This document shows positions 10,883-21,514 of a stretch of DNA of 64,000 bases, piece after piece. The notes beneath the pieces were generated by a model that did not search any database, was not told the DNA's origin, and was given only the letters and a program-made list of their open reading frames with translations. The DNA comes from Meconema thalassinum (Eukaryota; Arthropoda; Insecta; Orthoptera; Tettigoniidae): positions 291,333,065-291,397,064 of the forward strand of contig OX336395.1 of assembly GCA_946902985.2 (NCBI GenBank), in the 5' to 3' direction. Position 1 is the stretch's first letter; every line of letters begins with the position of its first letter. A program made the position numbers and the translations under genes.

Positions 10883-11165
10883 CTGTCATGGCTACTTTCG
10901 GTGTTACCTCCATCATATGGCCAAAGTAACAACACCGGTATGTATTTACTGCGAGAACAAACGAGATGACGTATATCATACGTTCTTCGTCTGCGCTCGT
11001 TGGGCAGCGGAAAAACAACGACTTGCAGCTGAGGTTGGTCCAATAACGCCGGACAATATACTTGGAATTATGCTGCGGAACGAGCTCAGCTGGGATACGG
11101 TCGCTTTCTTCGTTGAGGTGGTTCTTCGTCAGATGAAGTCGGATGGGGACTTGCACAATGATTAA
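10883..11165 (+). pseudogene. R1-like LINE C-terminal fragment with zinc-knuckle
   Basis: The translation has CIYC...DDVYHTFFVCARW...R....ITPDNILGIML, the CX2C...H...C motif and following helices at the C-terminus of R1-type LINE ORF2. The fragment at 46.2-46.77 kb shares the arrangement (NHTFFSCGRW...ISPDNIVAVML). An ATT microsatellite precedes it. Upstream RT and endonuclease are missing. This is a remnant only; the R1-like clade assignment is from motif memory. Confidence 0.6.
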
Positions 11166-11329
11166 GTCTGCGATCCGCGGACTGACTATGAATTGTGAAA
11201 TAAGAAGGTGCTTGTGAAGCAAAGAAAATGGCTCAATACTGAAGTAATACGACAGTGGTCCCGGGATGGGTTTTGTCAAGAGGATAGGGTGTGGTTTTTA
11301 GAATCTCACACACTTGAGGAGTGCGGAAT

Positions 11330-11990
11330 TAATAAATGTAAAACACAATTATTGGAATGCAGCCGAAATAAATCAGAAACCACTATGGACATCAAATTGG
11401 CAGGTGGAAAACTAAAGTAAGTAGGAGACTTCTGTTACTTAGGAAGCAAAATAACCAGTGATGGACGAAGCAAAGAGGATATAAAAAGTAGGTTGGCTCA
11501 GGCAAGGAAAGCATTTCTACAAAAAAAAAAAATCTGTTGACATCGAATATAGATTTAATAATTAGGAAGTCATTTTTGAAGGCCTTTGTCTGGAGCGTGG
11601 TGCTCTATGGAAGTGAAACTTGGACTATTGGTGCAGCAGAAAAGAGGAGAATTGAAGCGTTTGAAATGTGGTGTTACAGGAGACTGATGAAGAGCAGATG
11701 GGTAGATAGGGTTACAAACGAAGACGTATTAAGACGAATGGGAGAGGAGAGATGTTTCTGGCGACTGTTAATGAAGAGAAGAGATAGGTTGGTAGGACAC
11801 ATACTAAGACACCCAGGAATAGCAAGCTTAGTTATGGAAGGAAGGGTCGAGGACAAGAACTGTAGAGGTAGAACAAGGTTAGAATATGTTAAACAGATTG
11901 CCTTGGATGTAGGGTGTGGTAGCTATGTAGAGATGAAACGATTAGCTCAGGACTGGTAGGTATGGAGGGCTGCATCAAACCAGTCAAAAG
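11330..11990 (+). pseudogene. LINE ORF2 C-terminal fragment (copy 1)
   Basis: The reading passes through DFCYLGSKITSDGRSKEDI, then a frameshift at the A-run near 11520. It continues through VLYGSETWTIG, the RRDRLVGHILRHP segment and GRTRLEYVKQI to a stop near 11959. This is the region just downstream of the RT domain in a widespread insect non-LTR group. A stop also follows KLAGGKLK. The copy at 22728-23385 is about the same length and ends the same way, so both are 5'-truncated insertions of one family. Dead. Confidence 0.75.
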
Positions 11991-12133
11991 ACTTAAGACT
12001 CAAACAACAACAGTAATGGCAGTAGGGACACTGAGAGCAAAACATTATTTATTTTTCTCTCACATAATATCAATATTATAAGCAACCAAGTAACGATGGT
12101 CATGATGACACCACTGCATCATTTCAGTTTTAA

Positions 12134-13311
12134 TACGAGGCACGTCCAGAAAGTAAGTTCCGTTGGTAATAAAATTAAATTGTGTACAGATACAGAAAAA
12201 ATATTTATTGCACAACATTCTACACCTCTTAAACTACTTTTCCACATAACTGCCGAACTTTTGCAGGCATTTGTCATAGCGTGGCACAAGTTTTTGGATA
12301 CCTTCTTCATAGAAGTTTGACGCCTGTGTCTTCAACCAGTTGGAAACATCTTCTTTCAGCTCGTCGTCATTGTTGAAGTGTTGACCGCCAAGGAAAGACT
12401 TGAGATGTGTGAACAGATGAAAGTCGCTAGGAGCGAGGTCAGGACTGTACGGAGGGTGGTCAAACACGTTCCAGCCAAATCCCTGTAGGAGGTTTTTCGT
12501 CACATTTGCAGTGTGTGGTCGTGCATTGTCGTGAAGAAAAACAACACCTTTTGACAGCAACCCTCGGCGCTTATTCTGTATTGCGCGGCGCAATTTCCTA
12601 AGTGTCTCGCAGTAAGCATCTGCGTTGATTGTTTGACCACGCGATAAGAAATCAATGTGTAAGATGCCTTTCCAGTCCCAGAACACTGTGCACATCATTT
12701 TCCGAGGTGTCAAGATTTGTTTCGGCTTAACCTTTGCTGGGGATGAAGTGTGCCTCCATTCCATTGATTGCCGCTTACTTTCAGGGGTGTCGTAAGAAAC
12801 CCAAGTTTCATCTCCTGTGACTATCTGTGTCAGAAATTCTTCGCCGCCTTCATTGTAACGGGTCAAAAACTGAAGTGCACTACCCATCCGTTTTGTTTTG
12901 TGTTGCTCCGTAAGAATCTTTGGTACCCAACGTCGGCAAAGTTTACGAAAGTTCAGTTTTTCGGTAACAATTTCATGAATTAGTGATCGTGAGATTTGGG
13001 GAAATTCCATAGCAAGAGCACTAATTGTAAACCTGCGGTTTTCCCGGATCTTGTCATCAATCGCGTGAACCAGTTCTTCTGTAACCGCTGCAGCGGAACG
13101 TACAACTAGTTGAAGACACAGGCGGCACACGTCTATGACGAAGGTATACAAAAACTCGTGCCACGCTACGACAAATGCCTGCAACATTTCGGCAGTTATG
13201 TGGAAAGTAGTTTAAGGGTTGTAGAATTTTGTGCAATAAATAATTTTTCTGTATCTGTACACAATTTAATGTTATTACCAAACGGAACTTACTTTCTGGA
13301 CGTACTTCGTA
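12134..13311 (-). mobile_element. mariner element with duplicated inverted 3' end
   Basis: The ends match as inverted repeats (TA then CGAGGCACGTCCAGAAAGTA at left; TA then CGAAGTACGTCCAGAAAGTA reading inward from the right). The arms extend about 200 bp because the transposase C-terminal coding segment is present at both ends in opposite orientation. The normal 5' end of the gene has been replaced by a second copy of the 3' end. TA flanks both ends, as expected for mariner. Confidence 0.85.
12234..13100 (-). pseudogene. mariner transposase lacking its N-terminal domain
   Basis: The open frame covers the second half of the HTH region (WVPKILTEQHK), the first catalytic Asp (TGDETWV), the second (HDNARPHTA) and the third 34 residues later (YSPDLAPSDFHLF). 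The C-terminus reads KLVPRYDKCLQKFGSYVEK. All three catalytic Asp residues are present with D34D spacing, so the catalytic domain is intact. The first helix-turn-helix, which binds the TIR, is gone: about 30 codons at the 5' side of the open frame are antisense C-terminal sequence. It could not bind its own ends and is probably inactive. Confidence 0.85.
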
Positions 13312-13541
13312 TTTAGTTACTCTTTTCCATGTGTTTTAGAATTTGTAATTTTTTTATTGTGTCTAAAAATGAGGCCTTAAATAGTTTTCACGCAAAGAGA
13401 ACGGTTATTTAATATTATTGTTTTTTAATGAATATTAATCGAAATATCATTTGAATTATGATGATGACTGTCGTTTTAACGGGCGGAACAGCAAGGTCAT
13501 CTTCCCCTTTAATAATGTACACAATTACTCTATTTTATTAG

Positions 13542-13925
13542 CTTGCCACGGTGGGTGAGTGGTTATCGTGTCGGACTACCAACTCCAAGCTTGCAGGTTC
13601 ACTCCTGGCCGTGGTAAGTGATTTTTGAAAGGCGACAAAAAACACGGCACGCATGTCATACGTTGTTGGCATGTTAAAGAACCTATTTGAATTCAGTAGG
13701 CCGTGTTCAATGGCAAAATTAATCTCGGGATTTTCCTCCAACACAAAGTTCCACCATTCTCTACTAGAAAGCGCTGCAGTGTCAAGGAGCTTAGATATCT
13801 AACCTCCTTGACTTTCATAGCGTGCAAAGGAACAACAAAATTCAACATGCAAGCTGCTCTCTGGGCGTCAATTAACAAAGCTTGCACTCGGCACCCGAGG
13901 CCATACGATATTATTATTATTATTA
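13542..13925 (+). repeat. tRNA-derived SINE, family S7
   Basis: The head 'ccacggtgggtgagtggtta' with B-box-like GGTTCACTCC near 13597 leads to a long body. The body ends in 'aacaaagcttgcactcggca' and an ATT microsatellite. The same 3' end recurs at 42360-42420, so the family is repeated. Confidence 0.7.
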
Positions 13926-13942
13926 CCATGTTATAATAATGA

Positions 13943-14165
13943 GCCAACGTCCTGGCCATGTTCAAACACCGGATCCCATGAGAACTCCGCAGTTAAGCAA
14001 CATTGGGCGTGGTCGGAACTTGGATGGTATACTGGTTCTAGGTACTGCGAGCTGTTGGCCAACAGAAGAAGGAGCGGAAAGGCCCTAGCCAACCTACCGC
14101 ACGTAAACTCCGGCTGAGGATAGCTTCTTCTGAGGATCGGATCTGCCTTCGGGCAGAATACATTT
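13943..14165 (+). repeat. 5S-rRNA-derived SINE (SINE3 type)
   Basis: Bases 13943-14060 (118 bp) resemble a complete arthropod 5S rRNA. They start GCCAACGT, contain 'cagttaagcaacattgggcg' (internal A-box region) and 'aacttggatggt' (C-box region), and close with ctgttggcc. The helix formed by the two ends is preserved. The sequence then runs straight into a non-5S body ('gaggatagcttcttctgagg') and a T-run. 5S-headed SINEs are known (SINE3). A lone 5S gene is less likely because of changes in the C box and the fused body. Confidence 0.75.
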
Positions 14166-14473
14166 TTTTACATATTAATGACCCTCCCTCCCCCCTCCAG
14201 AATTAAATCCAGCGTACTCCACTGCCTGAGACGCTTGTCAACTCCAACTAGAATCCTCACAGTATGGCAACGTTTAGCTCAAGGATTGCTGGGATTATTT
14301 TGACAACACTCCCCAGTGTAACTGACATGTGAACTGTGTCGAGCGCTACTTGCGGCGATAGAGAGAGTTGTGAGGCAGCGCTACGGCTTCCAAAATCCAT
14401 GGCACCGCACGCAGCGGGGCTGCCATCTTGTCTTGGCCTCCAGGACGATAAGTCTCCGGTTCCGTTACTACAC
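14166..14473. other. No recognised feature
   Basis: The sequence is mixed, with a C-rich stretch at 14183-14200. I see no repeat or coding match. Confidence 0.4.
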
Positions 14474-14849
14474 AGCGCTTTCAGGCGCGGATCTAGAGTT
14501 TGGCTTTGGGGAGGTGGGGGTCACAGAATCGAAATCGTTAAGAAAAATGGTGTCACTAACAACGCAATCACAAAATAACCAAACGTACAAAACCACACCA
14601 TTTTTTTTTGCAAGCTACCGTACATGGATAGAAATTTGATGCGTTTAGCGCACCAAAAATATTCGTAAAAATTGCAACGGCGTGTTTTGCGACTTTTACA
14701 TTGAGCTTCGAGAAAAGTATCAAGGTACGTTATAGTTTCGGCAAGTCGAATTGGTACCGACAAAGGGAGAAAGTCACAGCTTAAATTGCCAACCAAGCAT
14801 GCAGTTTGGACATCGGCAAAATTTGTTGGTGCGAAAAAAGCCCCAAATT

Positions 14850-14954
14850 CCTATCCGTGCATTGCTGCACATTCATCGTGACATCACCATAGACATCGAT
14901 TCGGTAATCACAAGGTTTGCTAAACAAAATAGACGAGTTGATTTTGTTATATAA
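14850..14954 (+). pseudogene. hAT transposase C-terminal tip
   Basis: The frame ends RALLHIHRDITIDIDSVI...FAKQNRRVDFVI, the end of the hAT dimerisation domain (compare the same pattern at 37034-37222). Only about 35 codons are left. The three hAT copies keep this tip, so it may overlap a required subterminal region. Confidence 0.6.
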
Positions 14955-15058
14955 ATAATCGTTTTTATATAACAGGTATGAAGTTGTAAATACGTACAGT
15001 TGTAACAGAACATAATCATTGCAATAAAGATATTTTCAGTATTGAATAAAATGAAAAA

Positions 15059-16779
15059 ACAAGATGTTCAGCAAAGAACATATAGCCTACTTTCTCCTAA
15101 ATGTATGGGTATCTTTATCACTCTTTGTCCTCATCCCTAAAACAATCACCCCAACCACAATGTATTGTTTGTTTTCTTTTATATTGATAATAAGCCAGTA
15201 AGTGTCAAGATCAATATTATATACTTTATGATGATTGAATAACAAAACTACTAACTTATTGTAATGCATTCACGTCCGTTAATCTCTATATTAAGCCAGC
15301 CTGCAAAATTAAGAATCTTCCGCCCCAATCACAGTAGGTGGTGCTGCGACCTATCAGTGAATTAATCTTTATCTTGTACGCCTATGCACTGCCATCGTAA
15401 TGTACTACGATGGCAGTGTTCTATGGGTGTTTAATGAGTAGGCAGTTTAAAGTAGCCAAGAGGGAGGCGATCCAGCTGGCAGTGTTTAAAGGTATTCGGA
15501 GCGCGATCGTGGCTAATAGTTGAACTACCAGTATTACTAAATTGCCATACTTCAGGAGGCCAGCTCAGGCATTTACACAGCGTTATGTTTGGAACAATAT
15601 TACCCACATAACCCACAAGAGGACAGCACCGTACAGAGGCATTAAGAAGGCTGTGGTTAATGACAACGTGTATCTAGTTCTTCTATTCTCCTTTTTCTAA
15701 TGTCTTCTGTTTATGTGCGATGCTGGGACTGTGATTTTATTAATATACGAGTGTATACTTTATCCCCTCCTTTGAGCTAAATGACATTTTATTCAGTATC
15801 TGTGGAAAAAGCTCGTGCACATCATTTGTAAAAGAATTCAAGAAAAAAAAACCTAACTGTAGCAGTACTCGATCCCCAGTCAACTGCGTGTAAGACTAAC
15901 ATGCTAGCCCAGAGCTAACCGTATCCATGACGTCAGGTGTTCTTAACTGACATATTAGATACAAACTGTTGGCAAAAAATGACTTTAAATAAACGATTTC
16001 TTCACTGCAGTACATCTTCATTAAAGATCATTTCATACAAAGTTTATATTATTGTATGAGTACGGTATATCACATACAACATACTAAAACTACTGAAATA
16101 TAAGACAGGCACATGAGGACAGCTGCCATCTTGTCGTGTGACACAAACGGCTTAGCTCTTTTAAGCCACTCATACTGTATAATATTATAATATTAAATTA
16201 TAATAAATAACGGATCACGACCTTCAGGATAGCTTAAACCCCCCTAGGCTCGATAATCGGAATTGGTGGGTCTTAAGCTATTTATTAAAATGGTTGCATA
16301 ATTCACACGGCCGCCATCCTGAAATGGCATGGCCGATGACCTTGAATTTTGGGTGAAAGACGCGTCCTATATAAAGGTATGTTGTCACCAAATTTGGTAG
16401 AGATCGGATGATTAGTTTAGCCGTAATTTGATTTTACGTTTTGAACATTTGAGTGGCCACCATTCTGTTTTGGTAAAGATGGCGGCGATATAAAGTATGA
16501 CACTGAGGTGTCCTTTACTAGTGCTAGCTCTGTACCAAATTTCGTTCAATTCGGTTTCACCGTGTTTGAATTGATAGGGGGGGGGACAGACATTCAGAGT
16601 ACACACACTTACACACACACAGACACACACACACACACAGACTCACACACACACATATACACACACACACACACAGACTCACACACACACATACACACAC
16701 ACAGACAGACACACTTTTTTCGCCCTGTGTTGATCTCATAAGTCTACTTTCATTTTTTGCAAAAATCGAAAGTAGGCTA
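15059..16779 (+). mobile_element. Helentron-like non-coding element, full length (module II)
   Basis: It is inserted in hAT copy 1. The 5' end is AC then AAGATGTTCAGCAAAGAACA (stem TGTTC/GAACA), followed by the subterminal block AGCCTACTTTC. The 3' end is a stem-loop, CTACTTTC...GAAAGTAG (about 16744-16775), then GCTAA. The 3' block is thus the inverse of the 5' subterminal block. The outer hAT sequence resumes in an A-run with no clear target duplication. The interior has a perfect 13-bp hairpin (15387-15418), a CA-rich microsatellite (16600-16710) and no coding region. The 3' third recurs at 24513-24826. Confidence 0.7.
15387..15418. repeat. Perfect 13-bp hairpin
   Basis: CACTGCCATCGTA, a 6-nt loop (atgtac), then TACGATGGCAGTG. 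It lies inside the Helentron-like copy and no second copy is seen. Confidence 0.9.
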
Positions 16780-17079
16780 AAAAACTGTTTTTCAGTTAAA
16801 ATTCGTTAAGTTTTATTTGTCTGGTTATTGTGTTTTCGTTTTTTGAGGTTGCAAAAAAATTTGGTCTCCGTTTGGGGTGGGGGGTGGGGGGTCATGACCC
16901 CGGTGAGCCCCCCCCCCCTCCTTGAATCCGCGCCTGAGCGCTTTCTTGGGCCTCGGCGGACAAGGTTCGATTCCTAGTTCACGCATGGTCGATTTTTAAG
17001 ATGAATGGTTCGGATTACGCGTTAAAGAAAGGTCTCGTTGATTATGTTCACGAGAAAAGAAAATACTGACAAAATTTAA

Positions 17080-17202
17080 AATCCCCAACGGGAATATTCC
17101 CATGTAAATTTCTTCCCAACGGTAATATTCGCAAATAGGCTACATTTCTTCCCGCGACTAGAATATTTGCACATAAATTTCATCACGACGGGAATATTCC
17201 GG
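17080..17202. repeat. Degenerate tandem minisatellite, about 35-45 bp units
   Basis: Three to four units contain 'acgggaatattc' and 'atttcttccc'. One more unit sits at 22107-22160, beyond the nested insertions. The array was therefore continuous before SINE S3 inserted. Confidence 0.65.
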
Positions 17203-17763
17203 CAGCTTCGGTGACGTAGTTGGTAGCATGCTGAGCTTCTATGGCCATGGTCGCGGGTTCAAACCCAGCCGAAGTCATCGGAGTTTTTAAGAGCGTTAAA
17301 AATCCCTCAGTATACCTTCCTTGGTTGGTTGGTTCTTAGTTTAGGGGCTGCGACAACGCTGTCATGTAACCCCGTGTACTTTGGGTGTGTGTAGTATCTG
17401 TTTGATAACCGGTGTTAATTGTGATGACTGTATTAGTGTGTGTTATCTGTTCTTTTTATTTAAGTACTGCAACTTAGAATTTTTCAAATAGTTCCTACTT
17501 TTACCGCCAAGTGCCATCGTCAACGATTACTAGGCCAAGTTCAGAACTTAGCTACTAGACGCCACCGCAGTCGGCTCTTGGCAACGAACGAAGAAACCTA
17601 AGAGCGTTGTTTACATTCTTAACCTATCCAATTTAGCTTCACACAGGTGCAATTAGTGGAAAGTTCTTTAACATGCCATAAATCTATGACATGGGACCGC
17701 CGGCTTTACTTCCCCTCCGAAGGAAGGCATACTGAGGGATTTTTAACGCTCTAACTTGACACC

Positions 17764-18126
17764 GTATCCATCTGGATACTCAAAATTATTTTATTTATTA
17801 TATGTTGTGGAACCGGTATTGTAATATCTTTGATTATCTTGCAGTATTCTATGACCATTACAAATGTCTTAGAAACATATTTGAAACTCATTGGAAAAAG
17901 CGGGAAAACAATACAGATCAGTTTCCATGATGATGTTCCCTAGTCTACACTGCCGGGTGTATTGTTGTTTCCAACACTGTATTGACAGCATTATTGAAGA
18001 TAATTGGAGTTTCTTTTCTGGATAACATGGAAAATAATGTTGTAAAGGTAAGTAAATTGTTAAAGTTAATTGTGTCAATTTCTATGTGTGATGTGGACAT
18101 AAATTCAAACGTATCCAATTGGATAC
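17764..18126. repeat. piggyBac left subterminal palindromes
   Basis: GTATCCATCTGGATAC at 17764-17779 (imperfect) and GTATCCAATTGGATAC at 18111-18126 (perfect), plus a half site GTATCCATATG near 18165. The same palindrome recurs near the right end, so it is probably a transposase or host-factor binding site. Confidence 0.7.
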
Positions 18127-20816
18127 ACTGCCAAGTCAACAGATATGTTCTGTTTGAAAGTTATGTATCCATATGTTCACATTGCCAGCTTATCAAACAT
18201 TATATAATTACTGTAACATAATGAGATATACTTGCTCTATTTTACTTACAGATACTGTATATTATTTCCTGAATATGATAGTTACGTGCCTCTTACAGAT
18301 TCTGATATAACAAAGAATGATAGATTGATAATTTTCCATTACATAGTGTACGGTACTTATACAGTGTGTCTTTTTCTGCTTCAGAAATTTCCCACACGTT
18401 TCGATAGAATGATGGCAAACCTCCCGAAGGCCAAATCTACCTCACCGAGGTTTAAGTGTGGACTGAAAGAAAGAAGAAATGTGGTATCGGTGCATAGCAA
18501 TCGGACTAGCCGTATTACGGCTCTAGTGCCACCGTATGACTCAGGTTCAAGCAGTTCAGATGATGAGGAATTACGGATGCTTAAAGGCTGTGATGAAACA
18601 TTCAGTAGGCCAAGGTCTAGTAAGCTACATCCCATTCCAAGAGATGATTTGCAAACCAATCTCTCTGATATTCTTGATGAACTCTTTGCTCAAGAAATTA
18701 ACGTTGTATCAGCTCTGCCAGATGATTTATTGACACTAAATGAACCAGGATTAGATGTTTTCGAGAACGAAGTACATGTAGGACTTCATGAAGAAGTGAG
18801 CACATTAGCGGGTCTCAATGCTGATCATGTAAATGCTCTACTAGGATATGAACAGAATATTGTTTCTGATGTAACAGAAAATTACGAATCTACTTTTCTC
18901 GCACCAACCTGCCTTCAATCACCAGTTCTACCAAGCCCTAGCATAGAATCATGTTTTCAGGGAAGTAATACTGTTCATTCACCTACATTTGTTGAGTCAC
19001 CTTTAGAGTCATCGTGTAATCTTTCTTCGCCTTCTTTATCTGCCACTAGCCATTCAAGCATAACATCAAATTCTGTTGATCAAACAACTGCGTCAGTTTT
19101 CAACTCTAACATTCCTTCAGCATCTAATTGTAAACCTAGAAAACAAGTGGTTCTTTCCCTCTCCTGTAAAGCAGCACTCCCCTCTGGTAAAACTAGTAGA
19201 ATGAAAGTTACAAGAGATAAAAGCCACTCTTCTGAATTTCAATGGAAGAAGGACCCTTTTCGTTACGTAGTAACAGATATTGACAGTAGTTTCAAGGACA
19301 CAACTTCACCTAAAAATATTAACGTTCGCAAGCCCCTTCAGTATTTTTCAGACTTTTTCTCTGACGATATTTGGGATCTGATGGTAGAACAGAGCATGTT
19401 ATATAGCGCCAGTCAGAGAAATAATCCCATTCAGATAACCAAGAAGGATATTCAAAATTTCATTGGAATAACTATTGCAATGGGGATTATAAAGATGCCT
19501 GCATACACTGATCATTGGTCTGAATCGTGCCGTTATGAAAAAATTGCTTCAGTTATGCCCTTGAAGAAATATCAGTTGATCCGTAGGTATATGCACTTTG
19601 TTGATAACACTCTTCAAACTCAAGATAACGACAGGTACTTCAAAATTCGCCCAATAGTGGATACTGTGAGAAAGAACTTTTTAGCTGTGAAAGGAGAGGG
19701 ACAGTATAGCATTGACGAAATGATGGTTCCTTACAAGGGAACTCGAGCAGGGAGCAGACGCCAATACATCAAGAACAAGCCTACTAAATGGGGGTTCAAG
19801 ATATTTGTGCGAGCAGGAATTACAGGTATAATTTATGACTTCTTACTGTATGGGGGTGAGGACACATTTCGTCAACGTAAGTTCAGCGATGCTGAGGAAC
19901 TCCTTGGACTTGGCGGGAAAGTAGTTATAGCTTTATGCAGCTCGATACAGAAGAAACCCTGCTCTTTTGTCTTCTTTGACAATTTTTTCACCTCGCTTGA
20001 GCTCCTGGTTCTACTTCGTGGAAATATGGTATTCTAGCGATGGGCACAATAAGAGGCAATCGTTTGAGGGGATGTCCACTGACTGATGACCAGAAGCTCG
20101 CAAAGCAGGGCAGAGGCAGTTACGACATGAAAGTGTGCAATAACAGCAAGGTGTGCGTTGTCAAGTGGCAAGACAACAAAAGTGTATGTCTTGCAAGTGC
20201 CTTCTGTGAAGTTGAACCGTTGGGAACAATTAAACGCAATGAAAAGAAGAAATCAGTGCCAAAGAAAAAAGAAAAAATGTCTGCACAGGTCAATAACACA
20301 CAGCAACAGACCACTGGTCCTCATGCAAAGATCAATGTTACTTGCCCCTGCATAGTCCTGAAGTACAATGCATTTATGGGTGGAGTAGATATGTTGATAG
20401 CCTTGTATCGAACTGCATTACGTACTCATAGATGGTACCTTGCTATATTCTCTCAAATAATAGATATGTGTATGCGCAATGCTTGGCTTATGTATAGACG
20501 TGACTGCAAGAAAGCTAACATCAAGAATGTCTCGCTGAAACAATTTCGATGGGATATCGCACAGAAATTGATGGCTAAAGGAAGTCGGTATTCCGCGAAC
20601 CATTCACCAACAGTACCGAGAATAAAACGTCCTAGGTATCAGGTCGATGAAGATTGTCGTTATGATCGTATCGACCACTTTGGACAATCCTGCGAGAAAG
20701 GGCGCTGTCGATACTTCAAGACTGGACAAACACGCATGGGATGCATTAAGTGTCGGGCAAGATTGTGCATTACCAAAAGCAAGAACTGTTTCTATGACTT
20801 TCATCACAGAAAATGA
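18027..20816 (+). pseudogene. piggyBac transposase, one frameshift
   Basis: DDD-type transposase (DDE_Tnp_1_7). An acidic, Ser-rich N-terminal region is followed by the catalytic core: SIDEMMVPYKG (first Asp), FVFFDNFFTS (second Asp) and MGGVDMLIALYRT (third Asp). A C-terminal Cys/His zinc domain ends the protein (CRYFKTGQTRMGCIKC...CFYDFHHRK). A single-base frameshift near 20022-20028 separates the two open parts (to 20037, and from 20040). The second part fits without further loss. A start at 18409 is possible. Alternatively, a short first exon MENNVVK at 18027-18047 ends in GTAAGT and would join in frame to 18385 after a CAG acceptor. All catalytic Asp residues are present, so decay is slight. 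Confidence 0.85.
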
Positions 20817-21011
20817 TTCCATGGAACACATTATATTGTTATGACATTTCCAAAATGTATTTTGATCTCTAATAATGGCATTTGTCCACATATTGATGGT
20901 CACTGAAATCATAACATATGTAGATCATGTACTGTATATAAATGTGTAATATATCAATATTTTTTCCATAACAGTTAATGCTCACTATCAGTGATATTTA
21001 ATAGTTCATAT

Positions 21012-21357
21012 AACCGGGTGAGTTAGCCGAGGTCGTTGCGGCATGACTGTTGGCAGTCGCTCACATCCGGGAGGTGAGGAGGTTCGAATCCCCCCGCCGG
21101 CAACCTTGAAGATGGTCTTCTGTGGTTTCCCATCTTCCTTCCAGGCAAATGCCGGGGTTGGTCCTTAACTATAGGCCACAGCCGCTACCTTCCAACTCCT
21201 CGACCCTCCCTTCCAACTTTCCTCCCCAACGGTACTTGTAGCTCACCCATTGGGTATCCGTCTCGAAGCAGCTACAAAACTGGCGAGCCGAACATGTCCT
21301 CGGACACTCCCGGCACTAAAAGCCATACGCTAAAAAAAAAAAAAAAAAAAAAAAAAA
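21012..21357 (+). repeat. tRNA-derived SINE S2 with poly(A), inside piggyBac
   Basis: Full copy: head 'gggtgagttagccgaggtcg', B-box-like GGTTCGAATCC, body, and a poly(A) tail of about 27 bases. It is flanked by the duplication ATAGTTCATAT (21001-21011 and 21358-21368). The clean tail and exact duplication suggest it is the youngest insertion of the nest. Confidence 0.9.
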
Positions 21358-21358
21358 A

Positions 21359-21514
21359 TAGTTCATATGTTTTCTTAATTCTTGGTAAAGTATCCATTTG
21401 GATACATAATAATAGATCATATGTTTTCTTAATTCTTGGTAAAGTATCCATTTGGATACATAACATAATTCACTGTCACTCTCGGAATGTTTGGCACTGT
21501 ATCCAAATGGATAA
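21359..21514. repeat. piggyBac right subterminal palindromes in a direct duplication
   Basis: GTATCCATTTGGATAC-type sites lie at 21390-21405 and 21444-21459, each inside a ~53-bp direct repeat ('catatgttttcttaattctt' is common to both). A further site, GTATCCAAATGGATAA, lies at 21499-21514. Confidence 0.75.

Larger units (their letters stand above)
14482..16936 (+). mobile_element. hAT non-autonomous element (copy 1), interrupted
   Basis: The ends are CAGGCGCGGATC (14482) and GAATCCGCGCCTG (16936), flanked by a perfect 8-bp duplication AGCGCTTT (14474-14481 and 16937-16944), which is the hAT hallmark. Without the insert at 15059-16779 the element would be about 730 bp, like copies at 37946-38668 and 39098-39798. 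Its interior keeps only the last exon-like piece of a hAT transposase. Confidence 0.9.

Noticed and set aside
10851..11279. 142-codon minus-strand frame
   Set aside because: It is antisense to the R1-like LINE fragment and starts in an ATT repeat.
13943..14060. Functional 5S rRNA gene
   Set aside because: It is fused to a non-5S body, has changes in the internal control region, and lies alone instead of in an array.
16508..16741. His/Thr-rich open frames on both strands
   Set aside because: They are translations of the CA microsatellite in the Helentron-like element.
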